Shown: positions 28,740-37,901 of the stretch, piece by piece
Numbering within the stretch: the stretch's first letter is position 1
Layout of the letters: each line of letters starts with the position of its first letter
Source: Thalassoglobus polymorphus
Lineage (GTDB): Bacteria; Planctomycetota; Planctomycetia; Planctomycetales; Planctomycetaceae
Length of the DNA stretch: 64,000 bases
Direction of reading: 5' to 3'
Assembly (NCBI RefSeq): GCF_007744255.1
Contig: NZ_CP036267.1
Location: forward strand, 3,824,001-3,888,000
The notes under the pieces: generated by a model
What the model was told of the DNA's origin: nothing
The model's database searches: none
The model's input: only the letters and a program-made list of their open reading frames with translations
Made by a program: the position numbers and the translations under genes

Positions 28740-29013
28740 CATGGTAGGTGATTCAGATATTAACACACCCTTTCTCACGAGGTGGGTCTCAATCCCCCAG
28801 CTTCGGTTTCTCACGCCGAAGCAACTCAGTCACCAAAATAAGTCATTGCATTCCACGTGCCAATTCAAGCTCAAATTTCTTCAAGAATGCAACAAGCCCT
28901 TACAAAGACTGGAGTAAGAACATTTTTGCCCGAATCGGCACCAAGCTCCTCTCATCGATTCTTTGCAACAATTTCAAGGAATCGGAGCCGACTTTGCACT
29001 TTCTACCATGCGA
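28740..29013. other. Long 3' region of trpA, no gene seen
   Basis: About 275 bp between the trpA stop and the hairpin terminator. Plus-strand open frames here run into trpA antisense and have no domain pattern. No repeat A/B copy was recognised. Confidence 0.4.
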
Positions 29014-29835
29014 TTACTGCTTCGCTGCGTGTGCTGCTTCAACCATCTTGGCTGAAAATTTCGAAATTGCTTCCCCAAGTTGGTCAGCCGGAATCTCTCC
29101 ATCCGCAACTTTCTGGAATTCTCGAACCAGTGCCGAGCCAACGATCACCCCTTCTGCCAAGCCTCGCAAAGGCTCAACATGCTCAGGCTGACTGATTCCA
29201 AATCCGACAGCCAAAGGCAAATCAGTCTCTTCTCGCAACCATTTCAACTGATGCAACAACGCATCAGCAACTTCACGTCTTTCTCCAGTCGTCCCGGCGA
29301 CAGCGATGCAGTACACAAATCCGGAGCAACATTCGAGAATTTGCTTCACACGCGCGCGCGGAGTCGTCGGAGCGATAAGTTGAATTAGATCAAGCCCCTT
29401 TGATGTCACAGATTCAAAGACCTCTTTCGCCTCCGCTCCGGGGAGATCAGGAATAATCAGCCCTGAAACCCCTGATTTAACACACTGCTCCAGAAAGGAA
29501 TCGAGCCCGACCCGAAAGACAATCGCGTAGCTGACCATTGCGACCAGCGGCGGAAGACCATCATCTTTCAACTCTGAAATAGAATCAAAAATCTCGTGAA
29601 CCGTCACCTTGGCATCGAGTGATCGAGTGTATGACGCCTGAATCACCGGGCCATCGGCAATCGGATCGCTGTAGGGAAACCCAATTTCGATCAGGTCAAC
29701 CTGAGCGGCCGCCAAACTCTTCAAAACCTCTTGAGTCCCAGCCAGATCGGGATCGCCAGCTGTAATGAAAGGCATGAACGCCATTTTTTCGTCTTGCTTC
29801 AACGTCGCAAAGACTTCAGATATTCGAGATCCCAC
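29014..29835 (-). CDS. trpA: Tryptophan synthase alpha chain
   Basis: Cleaves indole-3-glycerol phosphate to indole, which tunnels to TrpB. The 273 residues show the TIM-barrel family motifs: MPFITAGDPDL, the catalytic Glu50 in DLIEIGFPYSDP, Asp61 in ADGPVIQ, LIIPDLPGAEA, LIAPTTPRARV and GFGISQPEHV. It lies 244 bp downstream of trpB on the same strand. That is wide for a coupled pair, but no terminator was seen between them, so they could be co-transcribed. Confidence 0.95.
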   Translation of the reverse strand: MGSRISEVFATLKQDEKMAFMPFITAGDPDLAGTQEVLKSLAAAQVDLIEIGFPYSDPIADGPVIQASYTRSLDAKVTVHEIFDSISELKDDGLPPLVAMVSYAIVFRVGLDSFLEQCVKSGVSGLIIPDLPGAEAKEVFESVTSKGLDLIQLIAPTTPRARVKQILECCSGFVYCIAVAGTTGERREVADALLHQLKWLREETDLPLAVGFGISQPEHVEPLRGLAEGVIVGSALVREFQKVADGEIPADQLGEAISKFSAKMVEAAHAAKQ

Positions 29836-30079
29836 AAAACACTCCCAACATCGAAAACCGATGAGCCAATACCAATGAACGTCGTCTAAGAATCTCTGAC
29901 AAGATTATTGAAATCGAGATGACTGATGCGAGTTTCGATCACTTGATCAGATTTTACTAGAGCGAATAAATCTTTAATTAAAGTGCTGCAAACGAAGGCA
30001 AATCCAATTCTCCCCATCTCGTTCTGCTTCTTGGCGAGTGGTGATGATCTTCGCCAGCACGAGAAGAATCGAAAAAGTT

Positions 30080-31285
30080 CTAAACATCCATTTCAGTAAG
30101 ACGTGCCACTTCGTTGATGTCTTTATCACCACGACCAGACAGGCAGACGACAACCACTTCGTCTTTTGACCGTTCCTTTGCAGCTTTCATGGCATGTGCC
30201 ACAGCATGTGAACTCTCGATGGCTGGCAAGATTCCCTCCAGCTTCGCAACGAGCTGGAACGTTGCCAGTGCTTCGTCGTCTTGAGCGACGGTGTACTGAA
30301 CGCGGCCAGAGTCTTTCCAGTAGCTGTGCTCAGGTCCGACTCCAGGATAGTCCAACCCTGCCGAGATCGAATGAACATCCTCAGTTTGCCCATCTTCATT
30401 CTGCATTACGTAGCTGTAGCTTCCGTGCAAAATACCAGGAGCCCCGTAAGTCAGCGTGCTGGCATGGTCGCCAGGTTTTGAGCCTCGACCGCCTGCTTCG
30501 ACTCCGGTCAGCTTCACGTCATAGTCTTCAACAAACGGATAAAACATCCCCGCTGCGTTTGATCCACCACCGACGCAAGCAACAATTTCATCCGGGAGCC
30601 GGTCGAGTGATTCGATGCACTGCTCGCGGGTCTCTTTTCCAATGACTGACTGAAAGTCTCGAACAATCACCGGAAACGGATGCGGTCCTACGACCGAGCC
30701 CAGAATATAATGTGTCGTGTCAACACTCCCCATCCAGTCTCTCATCGCTTCGTTGATTGCATCCCGGAGAGTTTTTGAGCCCGATGAAACTCCTCGGACC
30801 TCAGCCCCCATATTGCGCATCAGGAAGACATTCAACTTTTGGCGTCGAATATCTTCTTCCCCCATATAGACCACACAGTCGAGTCCAAACCGCGCACATG
30901 CCGTAGCTGTGGCAACGCCATGCTGTCCGGCGCCGGTCTCAGCAATGACACGTTTTTTCCCCATCCGGAGCGTCAGCAACGCTTGCCCGATGGTATTGTT
31001 GATTTTGTGGGCTCCGGTATGGTTGAGATCTTCTCGCTTGAAGAAAATTTTCGCCCCGCCGCAGTGTTCGGTCAGTCTTTCAGCGAAGTAAAGCGGGCTG
31101 GCACGTCCCACGTATGTCTTCAAAAGATGGTCGAGCTGAGACTGAAAGTCTGGGTCTTTTTTTGCTCGCTCATACTCTTCAGACAATTGATCAAGAGCAG
31201 CCATCAGAGTTTCCGGGACGAATCGACGTCCAAATTCTCCAAATCGCCCCTGTTCGTCAGGAACACTTTTTGTCGCAGATGTCAT
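30080..31285 (-). CDS. trpB: Tryptophan synthase beta chain
   Basis: PLP enzyme that joins indole and serine to give tryptophan. Its 401 residues include [17 protein letters not shown] with the PLP lysine at position 94, [16 protein letters not shown], the phosphate-binding [12 protein letters not shown] and the C-terminal [13 protein letters not shown]. It is a standard TrpB1 type that pairs with TrpA. The leader region contains a degenerate repeat B copy (31300-31375) that ends about 15 bp before the start codon, so the element would be transcribed in the mRNA leader unless the promoter lies inside it. Confidence 0.96.
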   Translation of the reverse strand: MTSATKSVPDEQGRFGEFGRRFVPETLMAALDQLSEEYERAKKDPDFQSQLDHLLKTYVGRASPLYFAERLTEHCGGAKIFFKREDLNHTGAHKINNTIGQALLTLRMGKKRVIAETGAGQHGVATATACARFGLDCVVYMGEEDIRRQKLNVFLMRNMGAEVRGVSSGSKTLRDAINEAMRDWMGSVDTTHYILGSVVGPHPFPVIVRDFQSVIGKETREQCIESLDRLPDEIVACVGGGSNAAGMFYPFVEDYDVKLTGVEAGGRGSKPGDHASTLTYGAPGILHGSYSYVMQNEDGQTEDVHSISAGLDYPGVGPEHSYWKDSGRVQYTVAQDDEALATFQLVAKLEGILPAIESSHAVAHAMKAAKERSKDEVVVVCLSGRGDKDINEVARLTEMDV

Positions 31286-31299
31286 TTCTCAAACTCACT

Positions 31300-31375
31300 A
31301 AGAGCTGATCCAAAAACCTGAATTTCATTTCCCAAACACTGAGGAAATTCAATGGGATAGAGGTTTCTGGATAGG
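31300..31375 (-). repeat. Palindromic repeat B, copy 4 (degenerate), in the trpB leader
   Basis: AGAGCTGATCCAAAAACCTG, centre CCAAACACTGAGG, ending GGGATAGAGGTTTCTGGAT. It is aligned with the consensus arms along its length but has many substitutions. It is placed directly before the trpB ribosome binding region. Confidence 0.7.
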
Positions 31376-31737
31376 GGCGAATCGTTCATCAATGCCAAAA
31401 TCTCTCAATGCTCTCATTCTGTTGCACATCCACAAACATGTACAATTTCTGATCACACGTGACATTCATCACTCGAGATCGCACGAAGCTGTATGATTAA
31501 CACGATCCATCAAGTATCGTGTTGGCAGGATGTCGTCACGTTTTGCGTGAACACTTCCTGAAAATCTCAACCTTATCGACATTATTCCGAGAAGAACGGA
31601 GGCGTCAACAAGGTGAGACCGAATTCCCGGGAAAGTTTTGATCTGATGACGAGAGTTGCCTTCAATTTGAACCAGACGCTTGAGATGTCCCTGAAAAGAG
31701 GGGTTGAAAACGAATCTCCTGAATCAGAGCAGTTGCC
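31376..31737. other. Divergent gap between trpB and the pyroglutamyl peptidase-like gene
   Basis: About 360 bp that must contain the promoters of both flanking genes. I looked for a short leader peptide with tandem tryptophan codons (TGG TGG) on the trpB side and saw none. No recognisable riboswitch or repeat was found. Confidence 0.4.
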
Positions 31738-32319
31738 ATGAGAGTCCTGATTACCGGATTTCCACCATTTCCGGGCTGTCCCATCAACCCAACTCAACAA
31801 TTGGTGGACGCGATCAGAGACGATGCCATTGCTGTGAACGGAGTCCAATTTGTTTCCGAGCTTGTCCCGGTTGCATACCGAGGAGTCGAGGAAGTCTTCG
31901 ATCGACTCATTTCCGAGATTCAACCATCGCTGGTTCTCGCGTTCGGCGTCGGCAGACATCAAAGCACTCTGCGGCTCGAAACTCTGGGCGTCAACCTGGA
32001 CGATGCTTCGATTCAAGACAACGCGAGTGAACTCCGCCAGAACAAACCAATTGTCAAAGATGGTCCATCGGAAATTGCGAATCGACTCGACCTTGAACTC
32101 CTGGCCAAAGAATTGCTCAGAGCTGGAGTTCCCACTGAACTCAGTAACAATGCCGGACGGTACGTCTGTAACCATCTCCTGTACTATGCCAGTTACCGTC
32201 AATCACAAGTCGAGCCTGCTTACGATTTTCTTTTCACACATGTCCCCACTTTAGAGAACGGGTTCGATCTGGATTTGACGTTGAAGGGAATTGAAGTGAT
32301 GATAAATTGGCATGAATGA
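31738..32319 (+). CDS. Pyroglutamyl-peptidase I-like protein (C15 family)
   Basis: Peptidase family C15 removes N-terminal pyroglutamate. The 193-residue protein starts MRVLITGFPPFPGCPINPTQ, as the family does, and keeps the triad: Glu81 in LRLETLGVN, Cys144 in NAGRYVCNHLLYYA and His168 in FLFTHVP. It is slightly shorter than typical Pcp (about 215). The canonical FGxNPS segment is FPGCPINPT here, so the specificity may differ. It precedes a ROK kinase gene by 133 bp on the same strand. Confidence 0.85.
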   Translation: MRVLITGFPPFPGCPINPTQQLVDAIRDDAIAVNGVQFVSELVPVAYRGVEEVFDRLISEIQPSLVLAFGVGRHQSTLRLETLGVNLDDASIQDNASELRQNKPIVKDGPSEIANRLDLELLAKELLRAGVPTELSNNAGRYVCNHLLYYASYRQSQVEPAYDFLFTHVPTLENGFDLDLTLKGIEVMINWHE

Positions 32320-32452
32320 CAAACTCTGTCACCGAGACCTTAAACTCTGCCACCGAGACCTTGAATCGACAGCTTTCATCGATAGTGAATCGTACACGAT
32401 CAGCCCGCGCTCTCCCCTGAACCTTCAGGGACAACCGTGTTAATGAGGAACA

Positions 32453-33448
32453 ATGACTTCAGACAATGAGTTAAAATACTGGATGGGTTTCGATTTAGGT
32501 GGCACAAAGATGCTTGCCCAGATCTATGACGATAACTGGGAAGTCCTCGCCAAGGAAAAGAAGCGAACCAAGCCAGGAACGAGCGCCAAGCAGGGTGTCG
32601 ACAGAATCATCGACACGATTCAGGATGCACTGAAAAAAGCGGACCTCACTCCAAAACAACTAAAAGGGATTGGAATTGGTTGTCCCGGTCCAATTGATAT
32701 GGAGAAAGGAATCCTGCTCGACCTCCCGAACCTGGGATGGGAAGAGGTTCGACTTCAAGAGCAGGTTTCCAAAGAACTGGGTTGTCCTGTTGCCATCCTG
32801 AATGATGTCGATGCCGGAACATACGCTGAGTACAGAGTCGGAGCAGCGAAAGGAACCCGAACTGCAATCGCTGTCTTTGCTGGGACAGGAATCGGCGGAG
32901 GATGTATTTATCGGGGAGAAATTCTGCGCGGCTCACGCATCTCGGCATTTGAAATTGGTCACATTCAAGTGATGTCAAATGGTCCACGATGCGGTTGCGG
33001 ACAACGAGGATGTCTGGAGTCAGTCGCGAGTCGGCTTGCAATTGCTGCGCAAGCCGCAAGAACTGCGTACCGAGGAGATGCCCCGAACCTCTTAGATAAC
33101 TCTGGCGTTGACCTCTCCAAAATCCGCAGTGGAGCGTTGTCATCTTCGATCCAAAAAGGCGATCAGGCCGTCGAAGATATCATCTCCGAAGCTGCCCGCT
33201 ATATTGGAATTGCTGTCGCCAGTTCGGTAAACCTGATTGGTCCAGAGATGGTTGTTCTAGGTGGCGGCTTGGTTGAAGCGATGCCAGAACTCTTCGTACC
33301 CCAAGTCAAGCGCTCAGCAAACAAACGTGTTATGCCAGCATATCGGGACAGTTTTGAAGTTGTCGCGGCAAAACTGGAAGATGACGCCGGCGTGTTAGGA
33401 GCCGCACTTTGGGCAGAGCACCAACTCTCCCCAACGAAAGAGGATTAA
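32453..33448 (+). CDS. ROK-family glucokinase
   Basis: A sugar kinase of the ROK family, 331 residues. The ATP-binding GFDLGGTKM is at residues 12-20. The sugar/metal region shows DVDAGTYAEYRVGAAKG, VFAGTGIGGG, the ROK signature with the zinc-binding cysteines CGCGQRGCLE and a second phosphate motif VVLGGGLVEA. Likely reaction is phosphorylation of glucose by ATP in the cytoplasm; other hexoses are possible. It stands in the same direction as the sulfatase gene, 112 bp upstream, fitting a role in using sugars released from sulfated glycans (inference). Confidence 0.9.
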   Translation: MTSDNELKYWMGFDLGGTKMLAQIYDDNWEVLAKEKKRTKPGTSAKQGVDRIIDTIQDALKKADLTPKQLKGIGIGCPGPIDMEKGILLDLPNLGWEEVRLQEQVSKELGCPVAILNDVDAGTYAEYRVGAAKGTRTAIAVFAGTGIGGGCIYRGEILRGSRISAFEIGHIQVMSNGPRCGCGQRGCLESVASRLAIAAQAARTAYRGDAPNLLDNSGVDLSKIRSGALSSSIQKGDQAVEDIISEAARYIGIAVASSVNLIGPEMVVLGGGLVEAMPELFVPQVKRSANKRVMPAYRDSFEVVAAKLEDDAGVLGAALWAEHQLSPTKED

Positions 33449-33559
33449 ATTTTTTCGAAGCTGGACGAATCAGTCAGCCCGCAGCGTACTGATTGACTCC
33501 AACGTCGATTCCATTCATGATGCAGTTCTTAACAAAGTCGAAATAAGGACCTGCTCAAG

Positions 33560-34960
33560 ATGAATCGTTTTGTTCTCGTTTCTTTGTGTGCCATCCTGAG
33601 CATGCAACTCACTTCAGTGTCGGCGCAGGGACCTGACCAGCCTAACTTTGTCATCATCTTCGCAGATGACCTCGGGTATGGTGACCTCGGATGTTACGGA
33701 AATCCGACGATTCGCACACCGAATCTGGACCGTATGGCTGCTGAGGGAATGCGATTCACGCAGTTCTATTCCGCATCATCAGTCTGCACTCCGAGTCGGG
33801 CCGCTTTGCTCACCGGGCGACTTCCGATTCGAAACGGAATGTGCAGCGACAAACGACGAGTTCTCTTTCCAAACTCCGGCGGAGGAATTCCCGCATCGGA
33901 AGTGACACTCGCTGAATCTCTTCAGGAAGAAGGCTACGCGACAGGCTGTTTCGGAAAATGGCATCTTGGACACCTGCCACAGTTCCTGCCAACGAACAAT
34001 GGGTTCGACACTTACTTCGGCATTCCGTATTCCAACGACATGGACCGACTGAATGACGCCGCCCCAAAGGGACGTGGTGCCTTCCTGGAACCAAAGATCG
34101 AATACTGGAATGTTCCCATCATCCAGGATCTTGAAGTTGTAGAACGCCCTGCGGATCAAACAACGATCACTCGCCGTTACACCGAACACGCTGTGGACTT
34201 CATCAAGAAAAATAAAGAGCAACCATTCTTCGTCTACTTGCCACACTCACTCCCTCACATTCCGTTGTTTCGCGGTAAGGAGTTTGAAAACCACAGTGCC
34301 CGAGGACTGTATGGCGATGTCATTGAGGAAATTGACTGGTCCGTCGGCCAGGTTTTAAAAACACTTCAAGACGAAGGACTCGCCGAAAATACTTGTGTCT
34401 TTTTCACAAGTGATAATGGCCCATGGTTGATCTTTAATGAGCATGGCGGAACGGCAGGACTCCTGAAGGATGGCAAAGGCTGTACTTGGGAAGGTGGAAT
34501 GAGAGAACCGGGAATCGCCTGGTGGCCGGGAAAAATTCCTGCCGGTCAGGTCTCCTTAGAACTTGCGAGTACAATGGACCTGTACACAACGTGCATCACC
34601 CTGGCAGGCGGGAAAATTCCTGATGACCGCATTGTTGATGGTCTCGACATCTCGCCCGTTCTTTTCGGCGAAGGGAAAAGCCCTCGCGAAACAATCTACT
34701 ATTATCGTGGAACGGAATTGATGGCGGTGCGGCACCGGGAATGGAAAGCACACTATTACACGCAGGGAGCTTATGGTGCCGATGCCCGAAAACGCGAGAA
34801 CCATGATGTCCCGCTCCTGTACAATCTCCATCATGATCCCAGTGAACGTTTTAACTTGAACAAAAAGCACCCTGAGGTTCTTGCGAAAATCGAAAAGCTT
34901 GTCAAAACACATCGCGAACAACTGAAAGCTCCAGCGTCGCAACTGGAGATTCCCCTCTAG
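33560..34960 (+). CDS. Secreted arylsulfatase (S1 family)
   Basis: A 466-residue sulfatase with a signal peptide ending near SVSAQ. The active-site motif is C-T-P-S-R at 76-80 within [14 protein letters not shown]; Cys76 is the residue converted to formylglycine. Metal ligands appear in [14 protein letters not shown] (Asp36-Asp37) and FTSDNGP; GKWHLGH and HSLPHIPLF add the usual Lys and His. The radical SAM gene at 5.1 kb lacks the appearance of an anSME, so the maturase is presumably elsewhere. The stop codon TAG is part of the CTCTAGAACA tip of a repeat A' element. Confidence 0.94.
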   Translation: MNRFVLVSLCAILSMQLTSVSAQGPDQPNFVIIFADDLGYGDLGCYGNPTIRTPNLDRMAAEGMRFTQFYSASSVCTPSRAALLTGRLPIRNGMCSDKRRVLFPNSGGGIPASEVTLAESLQEEGYATGCFGKWHLGHLPQFLPTNNGFDTYFGIPYSNDMDRLNDAAPKGRGAFLEPKIEYWNVPIIQDLEVVERPADQTTITRRYTEHAVDFIKKNKEQPFFVYLPHSLPHIPLFRGKEFENHSARGLYGDVIEEIDWSVGQVLKTLQDEGLAENTCVFFTSDNGPWLIFNEHGGTAGLLKDGKGCTWEGGMREPGIAWWPGKIPAGQVSLELASTMDLYTTCITLAGGKIPDDRIVDGLDISPVLFGEGKSPRETIYYYRGTELMAVRHREWKAHYYTQGAYGADARKRENHDVPLLYNLHHDPSERFNLNKKHPEVLAKIEKLVKTHREQLKAPASQLEIPL

Positions 34961-35050
34961 AACACTTACGTGTTTCGTGTGCCCGAGGAGAGTGCTTTTG
35001 ATGTAGAAGATCACTCATTTCCACGAGGCAGAAGGCGTACATCATTCCAG
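34956..35050 (-). repeat. Palindromic repeat A', copy 2, supplying the sulfatase stop codon
   Basis: TCTAGAACACTTACGTGTTT, CGTGTGCCCGAGGAGAGTGC, TTTCCACGAGGCAGAAGGCG, TACATCATTCCAGAAC. The TAG of its TCTAGA tip is the sulfatase termination codon. It abuts repeat B copy 5 to form an A'-B composite. Confidence 0.78.
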
Positions 35051-35125
35051 AACTGATCCTGAAACTTGAAATTGCCCGCTCTAACGTTGAGATAAGCAGC
35101 TATCCCAAAAGTTTTCGGACTGACT
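35050..35125 (-). repeat. Palindromic repeat B, copy 5
   Basis: AGAACTGATCCTGAAACTTG, AAATTGCCCGCTCTAACGTT, GAGATAAGCAGCTATCCCAA, ending GTTTTCGGACTGA. It is nearly full length and lies about 30 bp upstream of the small membrane protein gene. Confidence 0.85.
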
Positions 35126-35153
35126 CTCAAATAGCTCTTGAAATAAGGAAATC

Positions 35154-35864
35154 ATGGCAAGCAAGAAGGAGTCACTGACCAGCAAAAAAATGCTGACCGC
35201 AGATGAGAGTGAGAAGGACCGCCCCACTCACCCGATGCTGGTGCTGGTCGCCGGGTTTGTCTCTGCGATTCTGCTTTTCTTCTGCTGCGCATGCAGTGGT
35301 GCAATGTGGTGGTTTCGACCGGAGATCTATGAAGATCCCGACCGGGCCATGCAACTGACTCAAGAAATTGTCGAGATTCACATCCCTGACAGCTACCAAC
35401 CGAAGGGAACCATTGAACTCAACGCAGCCTACTTGATGAGCATCCGAGGGGTTTATTACGAACGGTTTGCCGGCGATGGATTGTTGACGCTGATTGAAAT
35501 CAACAGCCAGTTCCGGTCCGATGAGGACGTTCAACGACACATTCGAAAAACGTTAATGGAAAAAGGGGGCGGAGGGACACCGCTTGTTGTCGACGAATCC
35601 AAAACGGTCCGTCTCCCGATCGATATTCAGGGAGAAGAAGTCCTCTTCGTGTTTGAAGTCGGCCAAGATCCCCCTACGCGAAAAAAGTATCACCTCGTCG
35701 AAGGAGCCTTCCCCGGAAAAAACGGAGAAGTCCTACTCTCCATGCGAGTCAACGAAGACAATTGGGAAGAGTCCTCGATCCTTGAGATGATCCGTTCCAT
35801 CGGTTCCTTACCCGGCGAGAATCAGGGAATGATCCTCAACCCAACTCCCGCAACTACGGAGTAG
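35154..35864 (+). CDS. Single-span membrane protein of unknown function
   Basis: A 236-residue protein that I do not recognise. It has a charged cytoplasmic N-terminus, one span at about residues 28-53 (MLVLVAGFVSAILLFFCCAC) and an extracytoplasmic domain of about 180 residues. The domain includes IEIHIPDSYQPKGTIEL-like strands and ends in SILEMIRSIGSLPG. It has no catalytic motif. It follows the sulfatase by 193 bp filled with repeats, so co-transcription is doubtful. Confidence 0.75.
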   Translation: MASKKESLTSKKMLTADESEKDRPTHPMLVLVAGFVSAILLFFCCACSGAMWWFRPEIYEDPDRAMQLTQEIVEIHIPDSYQPKGTIELNAAYLMSIRGVYYERFAGDGLLTLIEINSQFRSDEDVQRHIRKTLMEKGGGGTPLVVDESKTVRLPIDIQGEEVLFVFEVGQDPPTRKKYHLVEGAFPGKNGEVLLSMRVNEDNWEESSILEMIRSIGSLPGENQGMILNPTPATTE

Positions 35865-35940
35865 CACCCCGTGTGTGGTTGGACACTTAAAAGTCTCCGG
35901 CGAAAAATCAACTCTGTTTTGATGAGAAGAGCTTGATCCA

Positions 35941-36120
35941 CCACTGCCCGCGAAGGACGCGTCTCATCCATAATTTCAGCGAGTGTAGACGCCGCAGTGC
36001 AGACCAGATTGAGGCTTGTGTATCGTTTGAGGACGAATTTCCAGTTGAATAATGATTGGAGATAACTTTAAATCGAAGGACTTTACTGCATCCAACGGTC
36101 AATGCACTCGGTCCGCAGAG
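35941..36120 (+). pseudogene. Insertion-sequence 3'-end remnant, copy 1
   Basis: Aligns with positions 37690-37885: shared blocks include TTTGAGGACGAATTTCCAGT against TTTGAGGGCGAATTTCGAGT, TAAATCGAAGGACTTTACTG against TAAATCGATTGACCTTACTG, and CATCCAACGGTCAA. The other copy is attached to a truncated transposase frame, so this one is probably the tail of a second, more decayed element in the same orientation. No coding part survives here. Confidence 0.65.
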
Positions 36121-36150
36121 CGGCCCCTACTTTCGCTAAGGGCATGGCGA

Positions 36151-37293
36151 TCAATCTCGCATAAAAGGTCGGATCAGACTTCGGGCGGCTTCGACGCAGC
36201 GAAAGAACCAGATGGTTCCAATCAATGAAAAGATGACCAACACAAAGTAGAGCATTATCGTCGCTGCTGCGTTTCCCTGGTTTCTGACTGTGAATGCAGG
36301 AGCATCATGTATTGCGAATCCGACTAACGTAACAAGCACGATGATCCCGCCCTGATAAAACAGGTAGCTATCCATATATTCTGCGGTAGGCTGATCACCA
36401 AAATACGAACCGACTGACCGCAAAAATAAAACAAATAACAGATGACTTAATAACATGAGAACCAAAGCGCTGATCGACAGCACCATGAAGAGTCCCCCCT
36501 GCCGGATATTCCCACCGTTTATGATCGCTGAAAAGACAGTTTGAACGTTTATTGAATAGCAAATCACTGCCCCGAGAAATGTCGAGAGTGCTCCAATCAT
36601 GAAATACCGCAAGCAATTCTCATTCGGAGCAGCGAGGCAGCAGCACCATCCGACCAGCAATCCTAAACCAGCTAAGGGAATCGTACCCATGAATAATAAT
36701 GCTACGAACTGGGGGGCAATGATCGTCATGACAAAGAGCAATAGTATGTAGCCAGCACATATCAAAACGTGGAGCAAAGAAACCACTTCATCCATAACGA
36801 GTTTCAGACCAACGATACCAGTCAGCATGAGACAAACAGTTCCGGCTAGCATCCCCGCTTCAATCTCGAAAATGGCAGCGATCAATAAACAAATTAAAAC
36901 GAGTGTCGCTGCCGCGATTCCAAGTGTAATCAAGCAGACTGCCATCGTCGAAATGGATATGAGACTCAAACCAAATCGGACATAATTCCATCCAGCAGGC
37001 AAGTTCTGCATTGTCCGTTTACGATTGGCGCCCAGATTCTTTTCTGCATTCGTTGCACTGGTTTCGTACCATGGAGCGAATTCGGAAGAGGAAGTGGTAT
37101 CACTTGCATCTTCGTTGACGCGACGTTTCTTTTTTTTCTTGCGTCTTTTTGCAGGAGGAATGAGAACTGACTCGCTGCAACCAGGACAGGGAACAGTACG
37201 TCCCGTGTTCTTTTCTTTTGTACGTAATTCTCTCCCACACTTCGGGCATTCCAAAGTAATCTTGCGTGGTGGTTTTTCTGGCGTATCTTGCAT
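36151..37293 (-). CDS. Zinc-ribbon polytopic membrane protein of unknown function
   Basis: A 380-residue protein with an N-terminal zinc ribbon (Cys16, Cys19, Cys36, Cys39 in LECPKCGREL and VPCPGCSESV) followed by a very basic stretch (RRKKKKKRR near 51-59), a linker, and then about eight hydrophobic spans from residue 110 to the end. Planctomycetes encode many such ribbon-plus-membrane proteins; none has a known function that I can name. It is bracketed by two insertion-sequence remnants in direct orientation, so it may have arrived as cargo or been split from former neighbours. Confidence 0.8.
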   Translation of the reverse strand: MQDTPEKPPRKITLECPKCGRELRTKEKNTGRTVPCPGCSESVLIPPAKRRKKKKKRRVNEDASDTTSSSEFAPWYETSATNAEKNLGANRKRTMQNLPAGWNYVRFGLSLISISTMAVCLITLGIAAATLVLICLLIAAIFEIEAGMLAGTVCLMLTGIVGLKLVMDEVVSLLHVLICAGYILLLFVMTIIAPQFVALLFMGTIPLAGLGLLVGWCCCLAAPNENCLRYFMIGALSTFLGAVICYSINVQTVFSAIINGGNIRQGGLFMVLSISALVLMLLSHLLFVLFLRSVGSYFGDQPTAEYMDSYLFYQGGIIVLVTLVGFAIHDAPAFTVRNQGNAAATIMLYFVLVIFSLIGTIWFFRCVEAARSLIRPFMRD

Positions 37294-37518
37294 ATCAATA
37301 TTGGCAGGCTTTCGAAAAATTAAGACTGAGTCCAGACTTGTTCAAGATGAAAGTTTTCTACAATATCATGATTCCACAATGCTTACCGGACGGGTGGCAC
37401 GCAACGCCGTTAACCGTGTTTTCTGAATTGAAAGAAGTCTTGATGCGAATTGAGGTTATGGAGATTCTTTTGTTGCGAAGCGAAAGATCACCCACTCTCA
37501 ACCCGAAAGGAATCGGGA

Positions 37519-37749
37519 ATGTCGCATCAAGACCGGCACGCACGAAGCGTGCAACTCAATTCTGTCGATTTATCCAAAGCCTTGCAATGGCTGACGCGGG
37601 GTGTCGATTGGTCGGCGATTCGAATGCGCAAAGAAGCAACCTGGACACCACAGTGGCTGACCTGGATGGCGATTCTCTGGGCGTGGTCAAACGAAGCGAC
37701 GTTGGGGGAACGCTTTCTCTGTGCGCAGCGACTCATCCAGGGACAGTAG
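37519..37749 (+). pseudogene. Truncated IS4-like transposase, N-terminal part
   Basis: An open frame starting MSHQDRHARSVQLN gives 76 residues, including LQWLTRGVDWSAIRMRKEAT and WLTWMAILWAWSNEATLGER. This resembles the N-terminus of the planctomycete IS4-like transposases with an LWAWSD segment. The frame stops at TAG (37747-37749), and no DDE catalytic core follows. The tail at 37690-37885 recurs at 35941-36120. Confidence 0.7.
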
Positions 37750-37885
37750 GGTCTGCTGTGCCGACCAGATTTGGGCTGGTGTGTTTTGTTTGAGGGCGAA
37801 TTTCGAGTTATATTCTGGTTGGAGTGAACTGTAAATCGATTGACCTTACTGCATCCAGCCGTCAAGGTATTCGGTTCACCTAGCA
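37690..37885 (+). repeat. Insertion-sequence 3'-end remnant, copy 2
   Basis: The end of the truncated transposase frame plus about 135 bp of non-coding tail similar to 35941-36120. Together the two copies form a direct repeat spaced about 1.75 kb apart around the zinc-ribbon membrane gene. Confidence 0.65.
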
Positions 37886-37901
37886 GACCTTATTTCCTGT
37901 T

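Noticed and set aside
31376-31737. Tryptophan attenuator ahead of trpB
   Set aside because: No short frame with adjacent TGG codons and no antiterminator/terminator pair was visible.
31582-32202. 206-residue minus-strand frame opposite the pyroglutamyl peptidase-like gene
   Set aside because: It is antisense to a gene with intact catalytic residues and has no recognisable domain.
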